Shown in pieces: positions 28,444-37,322 of a DNA stretch of 64,000 nucleotides; position 1 is the stretch's first letter, and every line of letters begins with the position of its first letter. The notes beneath the pieces were generated by a model. It saw only the letters and a list, made by a program, of their open reading frames with translations, did not search any database and was not told the origin of the DNA. The position numbers were made by a program, and so were the translations under genes. The stretch is taken from NCBI RefSeq assembly GCF_963675905.1, contig NZ_OY780936.1, forward strand, positions 2,613,946 through 2,677,945. Reading direction: 5' to 3'. This DNA comes from an uncultured Bacteroides sp. Its GTDB lineage: Bacteria; Bacteroidota; Bacteroidia; Bacteroidales; Bacteroidaceae.

Positions 28444-29763
28444 TTATTCAATTATAGTACCTTTCAAAGCTGTTTCATCTTCGTTGAATTCTCCTAAACG
28501 GACCTTCACCAGGTGATTGTCCAATTTTGGTTTACTTTCCACCTCAACCCGGATATAATTATCAGTAAATCCATGCATCGGTGCACCAGCTTTAGGTTTC
28601 TCCATAAGAACGGTCATTGTTTTTCCTATTCGTTTTGCATAGAATGCTTTTGTTTTTTCATCGGAAAGAGCCAGCAATCTCTGACTTCTTTGATGTTTCA
28701 CCTCTGGCGCAACCACATAGTCAATATTCAAAGCCTGAGTATTCGGGCGTTCTGAATAACTAAACACATGAAGCTGACTAACATCGAGTCCTTTGATAAA
28801 TTCGTATGCATTTTCAAAATATTCATCAGTTTCTCCACGTGTACCAACAATCACATCGACTCCAATAAAGGCATCGGGCATTAGTTCTTTAATCTTTCTA
28901 ATTTTTCCGGCAAAAAGTTCCGTATCATATCTGCGTCTCATCAGTTGCAAAACTTCATCACTACCCGATTGAAGCGGAATATGAAAATGAGGCATAAAGC
29001 TGCGGGATTGAGAAACATATTCAATAATCTCATCAGTCAACAGGTTTGGCTCAATAGAAGAAATACGATAACGTTCAATTCCCTGCACCTTATCTAATGC
29101 TTTTACCAGCTCAAAGAAACTCTCACCAGTTGTTCTTCCGAAATCGCCTATGTTCACACCTGTAAGTACAATCTCTTTTCCTCCGTCTGCAGCAGCTTGT
29201 TCAGCTTGTTCGACCATTGAGGCTATTGTTCCGTTGCGGCTTCTGCCACGCGCCAAAGGAATAGTACAATATGAGCAGAAGTAATCGCATCCATCCTGCA
29301 CTTTAAGGAAATACCGCGTACGGTCTCCTCTTGAACACGACGGAGCAAAAGAACGTATATCTTTAAAAGAAGAAGCCACAGCCTCTCCCTTATCATGTTT
29401 ATGTAAGTCGCCCAGATATTTTAGCAAGTCTTTCTTCTGTTCGGCGCCCAACACAACATCCACGCCTTCAATCTCGGCCACCTGATCGGGCTTTAACTGG
29501 GCATAACAACCTGTTACAACAATAAAAGCATCGGGGTGCTGCTTCCGAAACCGATGAATAGCCTGGCGACATTTCTTATCGGCCACTTCAGTCACAGAAC
29601 AAGTATTAATAACGCAAATATCAGCCTTTTCGCCTTTTCTTGCCGTACGCACACCAGCTTCTTTAAGAGTTTTGCCAATTGTAGAGGTCTCCGAGAAGTT
29701 TAATTTGCAGCCTAATGTATAATAAACAGCTGTTTTATCCTGAAATATAGAGGTATCTATCAT
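28444..29763 (-). CDS. mtaB: tRNA (N6-threonylcarbamoyladenosine(37)-C2)-methylthiotransferase
   Basis: Radical SAM methylthiotransferase, 439 residues, adding a methylthio group to t6A37 of tRNA to make ms2t6A. The N-terminal UPF0004 domain begins YYTLGCKLNFSETST with Cys residues for the auxiliary cluster. The radical SAM motif is DGCDYFCSYCTIPLARGRSR (CxxxCxxC) near residue 156. A TRAM-like C-terminus follows. It is first of the operon, with a CAAAGTTA box (TAACTTTG on the minus strand) at 29789-29796. Confidence 0.95.
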   Translation of the reverse strand: MIDTSIFQDKTAVYYTLGCKLNFSETSTIGKTLKEAGVRTARKGEKADICVINTCSVTEVADKKCRQAIHRFRKQHPDAFIVVTGCYAQLKPDQVAEIEGVDVVLGAEQKKDLLKYLGDLHKHDKGEAVASSFKDIRSFAPSCSRGDRTRYFLKVQDGCDYFCSYCTIPLARGRSRNGTIASMVEQAEQAAADGGKEIVLTGVNIGDFGRTTGESFFELVKALDKVQGIERYRISSIEPNLLTDEIIEYVSQSRSFMPHFHIPLQSGSDEVLQLMRRRYDTELFAGKIRKIKELMPDAFIGVDVIVGTRGETDEYFENAYEFIKGLDVSQLHVFSYSERPNTQALNIDYVVAPEVKHQRSQRLLALSDEKTKAFYAKRIGKTMTVLMEKPKAGAPMHGFTDNYIRVEVESKPKLDNHLVKVRLGEFNEDETALKGTIIE

Positions 29764-29850
29764 AATCTTTTAAACATAAAATCCGGTGCAAAGTTACACA
29801 TTATTATAATTAAAAGTTGTTATAGAACTATTTACTTTCTTTAGGGAACA

Positions 29851-29882
29851 TTTCCGAGTATGAAGTATTATGTCTATTTTTG
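29851..29882 (+). promoter_or_regulatory. Promoter that decides the acyl-CoA ligase start
   Basis: TTTC at 29851-29854 and TATTTTTG at 29875-29882 are 20 bases apart. Transcription would begin around 29889, inside the first codons of an upstream ATG (29870), which favours the ATG at 29906 as the start. Confidence 0.5.
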
Positions 29883-29905
29883 CTCAAATTTTAAGCAAAC
29901 GTGCA

Positions 29906-31579
29906 ATGATAAAAGAAAACTTTATCAAGCTATACGAAAATAGCTTCAAAGAGAACTGGGATCTGCCTTGTTATACTGATTATGGAGAAGGCATTACATT
30001 TACATATGGAGAAGTTGCTGAAGAAATAGCCAGACTGCATCTTTTATTTCATCACTGCAATCTAAGACGTGGAGATAAAATTGCCATTATTGGCAAAAAC
30101 AATTCACGTTGGTGCATTGCTTATATGGCAACAATCACATTCGGCGCAATAGTAGTGCCCATCCTGCAAGATTTTAATCCCGACGATGTGCATCACATTG
30201 TTAATCATTCCGAATCTATATTCCTTTTCACCAGTGATATTATCTGGGATACATTAGAAGAAGAAAAACTGGATGAAATAAGAGGAGTTTTTTCATTAAC
30301 TGACTTCAGATGCTTACACCAACGAGACGGCGAAACTATCCAAAAATTTGTAAAACACATGGATGAAGCCGTAAATAAAGCATATCCGCAAGGATTTAGT
30401 AAAGATAACATTGAATATACCACCTTATCCAATGATAAAGTGATGCTCCTCAACTATACCTCAGGTACAACAGGTTTTAGTAAAGGTGTAATGCTTACAG
30501 GAAACAATCTGGCAGGAAATGTAACTTACGGAATTCGCACAGAACTGCTTAAACGCGGAGATTGTGTTTTATCATTCCTTCCTCTGGCTCACGCATACGG
30601 ATGTGCATTCGACTTCCTTACTGCTACTGCTGTTGGAACCCATGTTACTTTATTAGGCAAAACCCCTTCTCCAAAAATTCTGATGAAAGCTTTTGAAGAA
30701 GTTCGTCCTAACCTTATCATAACTGTTCCTCTTGTTATAGAAAAAATATATAAGAATGTAATTCAGCCTCTTATTAACAAAAAAGGAATGAAGTGGGCTC
30801 TGAATATTCCTTTATTAGACTCGCAAATTTATACTCAGATTCGCAAGAAACTAGTGGATGCTCTTGGTGGACGATTCAAAGAGGTTATTATCGGCGGGGC
30901 AGCCATGAATCCTGAAGTTGTTGATTTCTTCTATAAAATAAAGTTTCCATTTACTATTGGTTATGGAATGACAGAATGTGGCCCGCTAATTAGTCACAGC
31001 CCATGGAACGAATTTATTCCTGGTTCTTCGGGTAAGATTCTGGATATTATGGAAGTTAGGATTGACTCTGAGGACGTATATAACATTACCGGAGAGATTC
31101 AGGTAAAAGGCGAAAACGTAATGAAAGGCTATTATAAAAACGAGGAAGCTACAAATGAAGTCTTTACAGAAGATGGATGGCTCAAAACAGGCGACCTTGG
31201 AACAATAGACGTTGATGGCAATATCTATATAAGAGGAAGAAGTAAATCTATGATTCTTAGTTCAAGCGGACAAAACATCTTCCCGGAAGAAATAGAAGCT
31301 AAACTAAGCAATCTGCCATTCGTAACCGAAAGCCTAATTATTGAACGAAATAAGAAATTAGTGGCTCTTGTTTATCCAGACTTTGAAACTCTGGACTCCC
31401 TTGGACTAAACCATGAAGACAATTTAAAAACAATCATGGACGAAAATCTTAAAAGTCTGAATAAAATAGTAGCAAACTATGAAAAGGTAAGCCAGATTCA
31501 AATCTATCCTACGGCATTTGAGAAAACTCCTAAAAAGAGCGTGAAAAGGTACTTATATAACAGTATTGCAGAAGATTAA
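29906..31579 (+). CDS. Long-chain fatty acid-CoA ligase (AMP-binding)
   Basis: A 557-residue adenylate-forming enzyme that activates a fatty acid with ATP and joins it to CoA. The ATP loop is LNYTSGTTGFSKGVMLTG, A5 is GYGMTECGPLIS, A7 is WLKTGDLGTIDVDGNIYIRGR, and the C-terminal catalytic lysine region is TPKKSVKRYLY. I start at MIKENFIKLYE because a promoter box covers an earlier ATG at 29870, which would give 569 residues. It is somewhat shorter than E. coli FadD and similar to other Bacteroidetes ligases. Stand-alone gene. Confidence 0.9.
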   Translation: MIKENFIKLYENSFKENWDLPCYTDYGEGITFTYGEVAEEIARLHLLFHHCNLRRGDKIAIIGKNNSRWCIAYMATITFGAIVVPILQDFNPDDVHHIVNHSESIFLFTSDIIWDTLEEEKLDEIRGVFSLTDFRCLHQRDGETIQKFVKHMDEAVNKAYPQGFSKDNIEYTTLSNDKVMLLNYTSGTTGFSKGVMLTGNNLAGNVTYGIRTELLKRGDCVLSFLPLAHAYGCAFDFLTATAVGTHVTLLGKTPSPKILMKAFEEVRPNLIITVPLVIEKIYKNVIQPLINKKGMKWALNIPLLDSQIYTQIRKKLVDALGGRFKEVIIGGAAMNPEVVDFFYKIKFPFTIGYGMTECGPLISHSPWNEFIPGSSGKILDIMEVRIDSEDVYNITGEIQVKGENVMKGYYKNEEATNEVFTEDGWLKTGDLGTIDVDGNIYIRGRSKSMILSSSGQNIFPEEIEAKLSNLPFVTESLIIERNKKLVALVYPDFETLDSLGLNHEDNLKTIMDENLKSLNKIVANYEKVSQIQIYPTAFEKTPKKSVKRYLYNSIAED

Positions 31580-31738
31580 ATATGTTATAAAACATGTATA
31601 AATAGAGAACAAAAGAAAAAACTAAAAAAAAAATTGAAAATAATTCGATATATTGATACAACATATCAAAAAAGTACATACATTTGCAACGTTTTAATAA
31701 AGCAATTAATTGTATTACAGATTTAAAAATCAAAGAAA

Positions 31739-31951
31739 ATGAAAAAGTTAGTATTAATGTTCGTTGCTATTGCAGCAGTTTCTTTCGCATCTTGTGGTAA
31801 CAAAGCAGCAGACCAAGCTGCAAAACAAGCTGATTCTATCAGAATCGCTGATTCAATCGCTGCAGCAGAAGCTGAAGCAGCAGCAGCAGCTGCAGCTGAC
31901 ACAACTGCAACAGTAGATAGCGCTGCTACTACAACTACAACTGCTCAGTAA
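31739..31951 (+). CDS. Small Ala/Thr-rich lipoprotein
   Basis: A 70-residue precursor: MKKLVLMFVAIAAVSFASC with the lipobox SFASC, so it would be lipidated at Cys19. The mature part is low-complexity (AAAEAEAAAAAAADTTATVDS) and looks like a flexible, possibly helical tail. Such tiny abundant lipoproteins are common in Bacteroidales and of unknown role. It has a strong terminator at 31976-32005. Confidence 0.8.
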   Translation: MKKLVLMFVAIAAVSFASCGNKAADQAAKQADSIRIADSIAAAEAEAAAAAAADTTATVDSAATTTTTAQ

Positions 31952-31975
31952 TTAGTTACGGACTGTAGGAAATTA

Positions 31976-32005
31976 AAGTCTGGTACCAAGTACCAGACTT
32001 TTTTT
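31976..32005 (+). terminator. Terminator of the small lipoprotein gene
   Basis: AAGTCTGGTAC and GTACCAGACTT form an 11-bp stem with a three-base loop and are followed by seven T residues. Confidence 0.9.
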
Positions 32006-32569
32006 ATGCCTATAAATCAGGCTTTCACTTTCCAGACACAGACTATCTCGGATTAATCTAAAAATCAATTGGTACTTATTGAGCCTACCAATAAAGAATA
32101 GCATATATCCATCCTCCCATTCAAGAGCAACAAAAGACAACAACGCTTAATAGCCCTTGCATTCTTCGCCTTAAACAGCCAATTAGCAATAAACACTATC
32201 CTTTCCAGCAAACGCATATTAAAATCTACACAGGCAACATCTAAATACAAATTAATAACTTAATATGCCATAAATCAATAAGCGTTGCATTGGACTTTAC
32301 ATAACCATATTGTTGTCATAACCATTTTTATGGAAAGTTACACCTAATCAAGGTACAAGTTATCGGATAGAAAATAGATAGAATATATTTTAATCAATTA
32401 ATAAACCGGCCTGATCTTTGATAAGTATGAATAAAACTGTTGATTCAACTTTTCCCAAAAACGCCGAATTTAAGTTTGCATATTACAACTGGCGAATAAA
32501 ACACTCAGACATAACAGTCGTACAATACCAAATAAACGATATCATATAAAAAGAACAAGAATAAAGTAG
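32006..32569. other. Gene-free AT-rich stretch
   Basis: About 560 bases without a supported gene. It lies between the lipoprotein terminator and the recognisable 5' end of a decayed group II intron, so it may be the eroded body of that intron; I could not find domain V or reverse-transcriptase motifs in it. Confidence 0.5.
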
Positions 32570-32715
32570 AAACAAAATTTTCAGATCGAAGCTTTGCCAT
32601 CCACCTCTATATAGCTCACCACACAGCCAATATCTTTGTTATTAGCCAACAATTAACCAAACATACCCACACAGTAAACCTTGCACCACCAAGTTATTAA
32701 TCATGCACGGCGCAC
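32570..32715 (-). mobile_element. Remnant 5' end of a second group IIC-type intron
   Basis: Reading the minus strand from 32715, the first 14 bases GTGCGCCGTGCATG are identical to the 5' end of the complete intron at 24018-25922. Similarity continues in patches (TAACTTG; a TTGGCTAATAACAAAG-type stretch against TTAGCCAATAGCAAGG; GGCAAAG followed by a CGAxCTGA word) for about 140 bases. It starts directly behind the T-run of the rplI terminator, the same kind of site. No reverse transcriptase or domain V was found, so it is dead. Confidence 0.65.
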
Positions 32716-32719
32716 CACC

Positions 32720-32755
32720 AAAAAAAAGAGATCACCTCGTTGAGGTGATCTCTTT
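32720..32755 (-). terminator. Terminator of rpsF-rpsR-rplI
   Basis: AAAGAGATCACCTC and GAGGTGATCTCTTT form a 14-bp stem with a three-base loop; eight T residues follow on the minus strand. The intron remnant begins five bases beyond. Confidence 0.92.
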
Positions 32756-32777
32756 AATATCTTAGATAAAAATTCTA

Positions 32778-33221
32778 TTATTCAGCAACTACTTCAAAAG
32801 GAATTTCAACAGAAACTTCTTTGTGTAATTTAACTACAGCCTTGTAAGAACCAACTTCTTTAACAGCATCCTTAACAACGATAGTTTTTCTATCAATTTC
32901 GAAGCCAAGCTTAGTTAATGCATCTGCAATCTGAATGTTAGATACAGAACCAAAAATAGTACCTGTTGAGCTAACTTTAGTTGCAATTGCAAGAGACACA
33001 CCATCAAGTTTAGCAGCAAGTTCTACTGCATCATTCTTAATTTTCTCTAGTTTGTGTGCACGTTGCTTCAAATCTTCAGCTAACATTTTCTTAGCTGATG
33101 GAGTAGCAATAATTGCTTTTCCTGTAGGAATAAGGAAGTTACGTCCATAACCGTCTTTAACAGTTACGATGTCGTTCTTATAACCCAAATTTACGATATC
33201 TTCTTTCAATATAATTTCCAT
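32778..33221 (-). CDS. rplI: Large-subunit ribosomal protein bL9
   Basis: A 147-residue ribosomal protein of the 50S subunit. The N-terminal domain [32 protein letters not shown] is the conserved rRNA-binding part; a long connecting helix and C-terminal domain follow. It is the last gene of rpsF-rpsR-rplI, 14 bases behind rpsR, with a strong terminator downstream. Confidence 0.97.
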   Translation of the reverse strand: MEIILKEDIVNLGYKNDIVTVKDGYGRNFLIPTGKAIIATPSAKKMLAEDLKQRAHKLEKIKNDAVELAAKLDGVSLAIATKVSSTGTIFGSVSNIQIADALTKLGFEIDRKTIVVKDAVKEVGSYKAVVKLHKEVSVEIPFEVVAE

Positions 33222-33235
33222 ACTATTCCTCCTTA

Positions 33236-33508
33236 TTATTTCATCATATCAGTTACATATGGTAATAACGCCAAGTGACGCGCTCTCTTAACTGCTTGTG
33301 CAATTCTACGTTGGAACTTCAAAGAAGTACCAGTGATACGACGAGGAAGAATCTTTCCTTGTTCGTTTAAGAATTTCTTCAAGAATTCAGGATCTTTGTA
33401 GTCGATATATCTGATACCGCTTTTTTTGAAACGACAATATTTTTTCTTCTTAACGTCTACTGAAGGTGGAGTCAAATATCTGATTTCTGATTGAGTTTGT
33501 TGTGCCAT
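33236..33508 (-). CDS. rpsR: Small-subunit ribosomal protein bS18
   Basis: A 90-residue 30S protein that pairs with bS6 on the ribosome platform. Conserved [19 protein letters not shown] and [32 protein letters not shown] are present. Two bases separate it from rpsF, so the genes are coupled. Confidence 0.97.
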   Translation of the reverse strand: MAQQTQSEIRYLTPPSVDVKKKKYCRFKKSGIRYIDYKDPEFLKKFLNEQGKILPRRITGTSLKFQRRIAQAVKRARHLALLPYVTDMMK

Positions 33509-33510
33509 GA

Positions 33511-33855
33511 TTAAGCCTCCTTTTTTGTTAATTTTACATGTCTTCTCTTAGCAGCATATTCAGCAGCATATTTATCCATTCTAAAAGTCAAGAAACGGAT
33601 AACTTTTTCGTCACGACGGAAAGCAATTTCCAACTTTTCAACTACTGTAGGTTCAGCGTTGAATTCTACTAACTGATAAAAACCAGTTGACTTTTTCTGA
33701 ATTGGGTAAGCCAATTTCTTAAGTCCCCAATTTTCTTCATTGATAATCTCAGCTCCTTCTGCTTGAAGAACAGCTTTGAATTTTTCTACCGCTTCCTTCA
33801 TCTGAACATCAGACAAAACGGGAGTTAAAATGAAAACGGTTTCGTATTGATTCAT
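33511..33855 (-). CDS. rpsF: Small-subunit ribosomal protein bS6
   Basis: A 114-residue 30S protein, beginning [21 protein letters not shown] with the conserved [23 protein letters not shown]. It is first in the operon, behind a fully matching promoter at 33900-33930. In many bacteria the bS6:bS18 complex represses this operon by binding its leader; the leader here is about 38 bases and I see no clear bS6:bS18 motif. Confidence 0.97.
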   Translation of the reverse strand: MNQYETVFILTPVLSDVQMKEAVEKFKAVLQAEGAEIINEENWGLKKLAYPIQKKSTGFYQLVEFNAEPTVVEKLEIAFRRDEKVIRFLTFRMDKYAAEYAAKRRHVKLTKKEA

Positions 33856-33899
33856 ACTCGTTTAATTAATAAAATAAATACTTGTTTTTATTGAGTGTG

Positions 33900-33930
33900 C
33901 AAAGGTAAACATTTAATTCTTAACCACAAA
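33900..33930 (-). promoter_or_regulatory. Promoter of rpsF-rpsR-rplI
   Basis: On the minus strand TTTG (33927-33930), 19 bases, then TACCTTTG (33900-33907): an exact match to the Bacteroides consensus. Confidence 0.75.
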
Positions 33931-33999
33931 CCATTTTAATTCTTTTTTAATTTTATCGTTTTTTCACCCAACAGCATTTATATTTTGAAATAAGAATAT

Positions 34000-34007
34000 T
34001 ATATTTG
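34000..34007 (+). promoter_or_regulatory. -7 box that decides the MarR start
   Basis: TATATTTG overlaps an in-frame TTG at 34005, so translation should start at the ATG at 34032. A TTTA at 33977-33980 could serve as the -33 element with a 19-base spacer. Confidence 0.5.
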
Positions 34008-34031
34008 CAAAGTTGTTTAAACAATAATTTC

Positions 34032-34478
34032 ATGATAGAACAATTCAATTTTGATATTCAGCTAATTTTCGCCATATTAAATGGCAAAGTTTCGGCAGCT
34101 ATAAACAGGAAATTATCCCGTAATTTTAGACAGAACAATCTAGATATCAGCCCAGAACAGTGGACTGTGCTCATTTTCTTATGGGAAAAAGATGGAGTTA
34201 CCCAGCAAGAGTTGTGTAATGCAACCTTTAAGGACAAGCCAAGCATGACTCGTTTAATCGACAACATGGAAAAGCAGCATCTTGTAGTACGTATATCTGA
34301 TAAAAAAGATCGTAGGACAAACCTTATACACCTCACAAAAACCGGACGTGAAATTGAAGAAAAAACAAGGTTGGTTGCAGCATTGACATTAAAAGAAGCG
34401 TTATACGGAATACAACTAAAAGATTTGGAAATAAGTCAAGAAGTTCTTCGTGCTATATTCCATAACACAAAGGACTAG
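34032..34478 (+). CDS. MarR-family transcription regulator
   Basis: A 148-residue winged-helix dimeric regulator. The core runs from PEQWTVLIFLWEKDGVTQQEL through the recognition helix region KPSMTRLIDNMEKQHLV to the wing DKKDRRTNLIHLTKTGRE, a textbook MarR signature. N- and C-terminal helices make the dimer. It usually represses its own or a nearby gene in response to small aromatic molecules; the target here is not evident. It is a single gene followed by an IS3 remnant. Confidence 0.9.
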   Translation: MIEQFNFDIQLIFAILNGKVSAAINRKLSRNFRQNNLDISPEQWTVLIFLWEKDGVTQQELCNATFKDKPSMTRLIDNMEKQHLVVRISDKKDRRTNLIHLTKTGREIEEKTRLVAALTLKEALYGIQLKDLEISQEVLRAIFHNTKD

Positions 34479-34521
34479 TTCTATATGATTTAAAAGTAAA
34501 AAGGAGCTATACAAAATGATC

Positions 34522-34700
34522 TGACCCCAAAAAGTTGGATGGATTAATAAAACTTTAAACGAAAGAGTTCGGTATTTTACCGGGCTCTTTCGTTATAATC
34601 TCAGTTTGATTCTGTCGTTATTATAATAATTGATGTACTTCTTAAGTGCTTGCTGAGAAACTTTTCCCACCAGCCATATAATTCTGCAAGACTTTTACCC
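34522..34700 (-). pseudogene. IS3-family insertion sequence, 3' remnant
   Basis: The minus strand ends an orfB-like transposase with KKYINYYNNDRIKLRL and a stop at 34593-34595. This is the usual C-terminus of IS3-family (IS150-type) transposases. A hairpin (CGAAAGAG/CTCTTTCG, 34560-34592) and the terminal TGACCCCAAAAAGTT at 34522 follow. Upstream the frame is broken within about 25 codons, and the rest of the element is missing. Confidence 0.75.
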
Positions 34701-34804
34701 AATTCAATCACTTTTAATGAGATTACTTTAAAATCTGAAATAAACAACAAGAGCTGCCCATTCTGGACAGCCCCTTATATACTGTTGGATGATTCAATTT
34801 TATA

Positions 34805-35506
34805 TTAAACTTCAGCCTCAGGAGTAATCAGTTTATATCCTTTTCCATGGATATTGATAATCTCAATTGATTCATCTTCTTTCAGATGCTTACGAAGTTT
34901 GGTGATATATACATCCATACTTCTAGCATTGAAATAATTATCATCAATCCAGATTGTTTTCAAGGCAAAATCTCTTTGCAAAATCTCGTTAGCATGAGCG
35001 CAGAGAAGGCCAAGTAATTCCGATTCCTTTGTTGTTAGTTTAGTCTGATTGCCATCAATAGATAAGATTTGTTTTTGCGTATCAAAAACAAACTTACCAA
35101 TCTTATAAACATTACTTTCTTTGTTTTTCTTACCTCTTACTCTTCTCAGGATTGCTTCAATTCTGAAAGTAAGTTCTTCCATACTGAATGGTTTGGTCAA
35201 ATAGTCGTCAGCTCCTATTTTGAATCCTTCAAGTATATCATCTTTAAGTGTTTTTGCTGTTAAGAATATGATAGGGATTTCAGCATTGGCAGCACGAACT
35301 TCTTGTGCCAAAGTAAATCCATCTTTCTTAGGCATCATAACATCAAATACGCATAAATCATACTTATTCTTCAAAAATGCCTTATAACCAGCCTCTCCAT
35401 CAGGATATAGCTCTGCAGAATATCCTTTAGCTTGCAAATATTCTCTCAAAAGCATGCCAAGATTCTCATCATCTTCGCATAATAAAATACGCATTTTCTC
35501 GTCCAT
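34805..35506 (-). CDS. rprY: Response regulator RprY (OmpR family)
   Basis: A 233-residue regulator with a receiver domain (acidic pocket EDD at 11-13, phospho-acceptor Asp55 in CVFDVMMPKKDG, Lys105 region LTKPFSMEEL) and an OmpR-type winged-helix DNA-binding domain (TTKESELLGLLCAH, VDVYITKLRKHL, HGKGYKLI). It is the partner of the kinase four bases upstream. The pair matches RprX/RprY of Bacteroides fragilis and Porphyromonas, linked to stress and envelope control. Name by recognised similarity. Confidence 0.93.
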   Translation of the reverse strand: MDEKMRILLCEDDENLGMLLREYLQAKGYSAELYPDGEAGYKAFLKNKYDLCVFDVMMPKKDGFTLAQEVRAANAEIPIIFLTAKTLKDDILEGFKIGADDYLTKPFSMEELTFRIEAILRRVRGKKNKESNVYKIGKFVFDTQKQILSIDGNQTKLTTKESELLGLLCAHANEILQRDFALKTIWIDDNYFNARSMDVYITKLRKHLKEDESIEIINIHGKGYKLITPEAEV

Positions 35507-35510
35507 ATTA

Positions 35511-37061
35511 TTAATTATTTAGTAAAGGTAATACAATTATAAATTTACTTCCCACTCCAGGTTCACTTTCAATCCGTATGGTTCCCTTGTGATCCTGAAT
35601 TATTTTTTTTACATACGCTAGTCCCAGTCCAAATCCTTTAACATCGTGCAAGTTACCGGTATGAACACGATAGAATTTATCAAATATCTTTTTCAGATCT
35701 TCTTTCCTGATCCCTATACCATTGTCTGCTATAGAAACGCATAACTTGCCTGGTTCATTCCAGGTGGTTACTGTAAGCAACAAGTCTTCTTCCGGCTTCT
35801 TATATTTCACAGCATTATCCATCAAGTTAAAGATCACATTTGTAAAATGCATCTCATCCACAAATATATTAGGATCTTTAGCTTTTAAATCAGCATTGAT
35901 CTTTCCGTTATATTTCTCGACCTTAAGAGTAAAGGTGTTAATAACTCCCGAAATCAAATCGTTCGCATCAACCTCCTTCATCTTAAGCGTTGCTTTCTGA
36001 CGTTCGAACATTGACATCTGAAGTACCTTTTCAACCTGGAACCTCAATCGTTTTGTTTCATCATTTATCACGCCCGATATATGCTGGAACATTTGCGGAG
36101 ATTTACCCACAGCCGGATCTTTCAACATCTGAGCTGCAAGAGAAATGGTTGATATAGGCGTTTTAAACTCATGAGTCATATTGTTGATAAAATCATTCTT
36201 CATTTCTGTCAGCTTCTTCTGTCTGAAAGCAATATAAATGGTAAAGATAAATGTGATAAGCAATACTAATGTAAATGCTAAAGACGGAAGCATAAAGCTA
36301 ATGGAATCAAAAATATAATCCTGTCTTGAAGGGAAATGTACCTTCACAAAACTAATTCTTGACGGCGGATCGTTAGGAAAAAGAATTTGCGTATACGAAT
36401 TCTCACTTCCTACATCTTCATAATCCGGGCATCTGTATGCCTCTCGCCCATCTTTATCTGTAACCGTAAAGTGATAAGGAATATCAATTCCGTTATTAAC
36501 AAACTCGGATTTCAAATATCCATCAAGGTTTTTGAAATTAACACGTTCATTTAATGCTTTATCACTTGACTTATAGAGAATATTCAATACTACCTCATCC
36601 AGCAGAACTCTTTGATGCAGGTATCTGTTTTTTATAGCCTCCTGCAACGACCTTGATGTTTGAAGTATATTATTTTCTCCATGCTTTCTTGAGATCATAG
36701 CCTTAGGCAACCCTGAAGGCTTTGTCATTGTTGTTTTCAATTCAAAATCTGAAGAGGGAGAAGATATATCATAATGATGCGCCTCGACTTCTTTATCATT
36801 TTCAACAGCAACCGACTGCGGAACAGCCTGAGAGCTCAAAGCAACACGCTCTGTTTCAGCCACATCCTTTTCGAGATATCTCAGTGTTTCGTCGTATTCC
36901 AAATTTTTAGAAACCTGATACAAACTACGTTTTACAGATTCATCAAATTGTTCGTTACGCATTTTGACCATCTCTTCGATATAGCTTACCTGAAGGTAAA
37001 GCAAACCAAGAAAAGAAAGCCCCATCACAATACCCAATATCCAGATTGTTGATTTTTTCAT
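35511..37061 (-). CDS. rprX: Sensor histidine kinase RprX
   Basis: A 516-residue membrane kinase. Membrane helices lie at about 5-25 and 255-280, with a ~230-residue periplasmic sensor between them. The HisKA box is NDFINNMTHEFKTPISTIS with the phosphorylated His. The ATPase boxes are N (NLMDNAVKY), G1 (DNGIGI), and G2 (GFGLGLAYVKKI). It is co-transcribed with rprY. The signal is unknown. Confidence 0.93.
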   Translation of the reverse strand: MKKSTIWILGIVMGLSFLGLLYLQVSYIEEMVKMRNEQFDESVKRSLYQVSKNLEYDETLRYLEKDVAETERVALSSQAVPQSVAVENDKEVEAHHYDISSPSSDFELKTTMTKPSGLPKAMISRKHGENNILQTSRSLQEAIKNRYLHQRVLLDEVVLNILYKSSDKALNERVNFKNLDGYLKSEFVNNGIDIPYHFTVTDKDGREAYRCPDYEDVGSENSYTQILFPNDPPSRISFVKVHFPSRQDYIFDSISFMLPSLAFTLVLLITFIFTIYIAFRQKKLTEMKNDFINNMTHEFKTPISTISLAAQMLKDPAVGKSPQMFQHISGVINDETKRLRFQVEKVLQMSMFERQKATLKMKEVDANDLISGVINTFTLKVEKYNGKINADLKAKDPNIFVDEMHFTNVIFNLMDNAVKYKKPEEDLLLTVTTWNEPGKLCVSIADNGIGIRKEDLKKIFDKFYRVHTGNLHDVKGFGLGLAYVKKIIQDHKGTIRIESEPGVGSKFIIVLPLLNN

Positions 37062-37258
37062 ACAACAAATTTAACATCCATAAATTAACACTCAAAGCAG
37101 ATTAACCTGTTTTAACGAAGTGTTGTCTATAATTAACCGAACAGCACATTTTAATTAATATTTTGTATATTACAACAATATTAGCGCTTGTTTAGTTGCA
37201 AAAATAATATAAAATTAAGTATTTTACTATAAAAAAGATGAATTTATCAATCATTGTT

Positions 37259-37298
37259 AAAAAAAAGTCGCCGAATATTATGCATAAACGACGACTTT
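37259..37298 (-). terminator. Terminator behind the EF-G2 gene
   Basis: AAAGTCG and CGACTTT (extending to 9 paired bases with one mismatch) enclose a ~15-base loop; a T-run follows on the minus strand. It lies 25 bases behind the EF-G2 stop. Confidence 0.75.
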
Positions 37299-37322
37299 AA
37301 TCCTTTTAATATTGAATCTGTT

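Noticed and set aside
29870-29905. Upstream ATG for the acyl-CoA ligase (12 extra residues)
   Set aside because: A TATTTTTG promoter box covers these codons.
32065-32250. 61-codon frame on the minus strand inside the intron remnant region
   Set aside because: No similarity to reverse transcriptase motifs and no promoter; probably chance.
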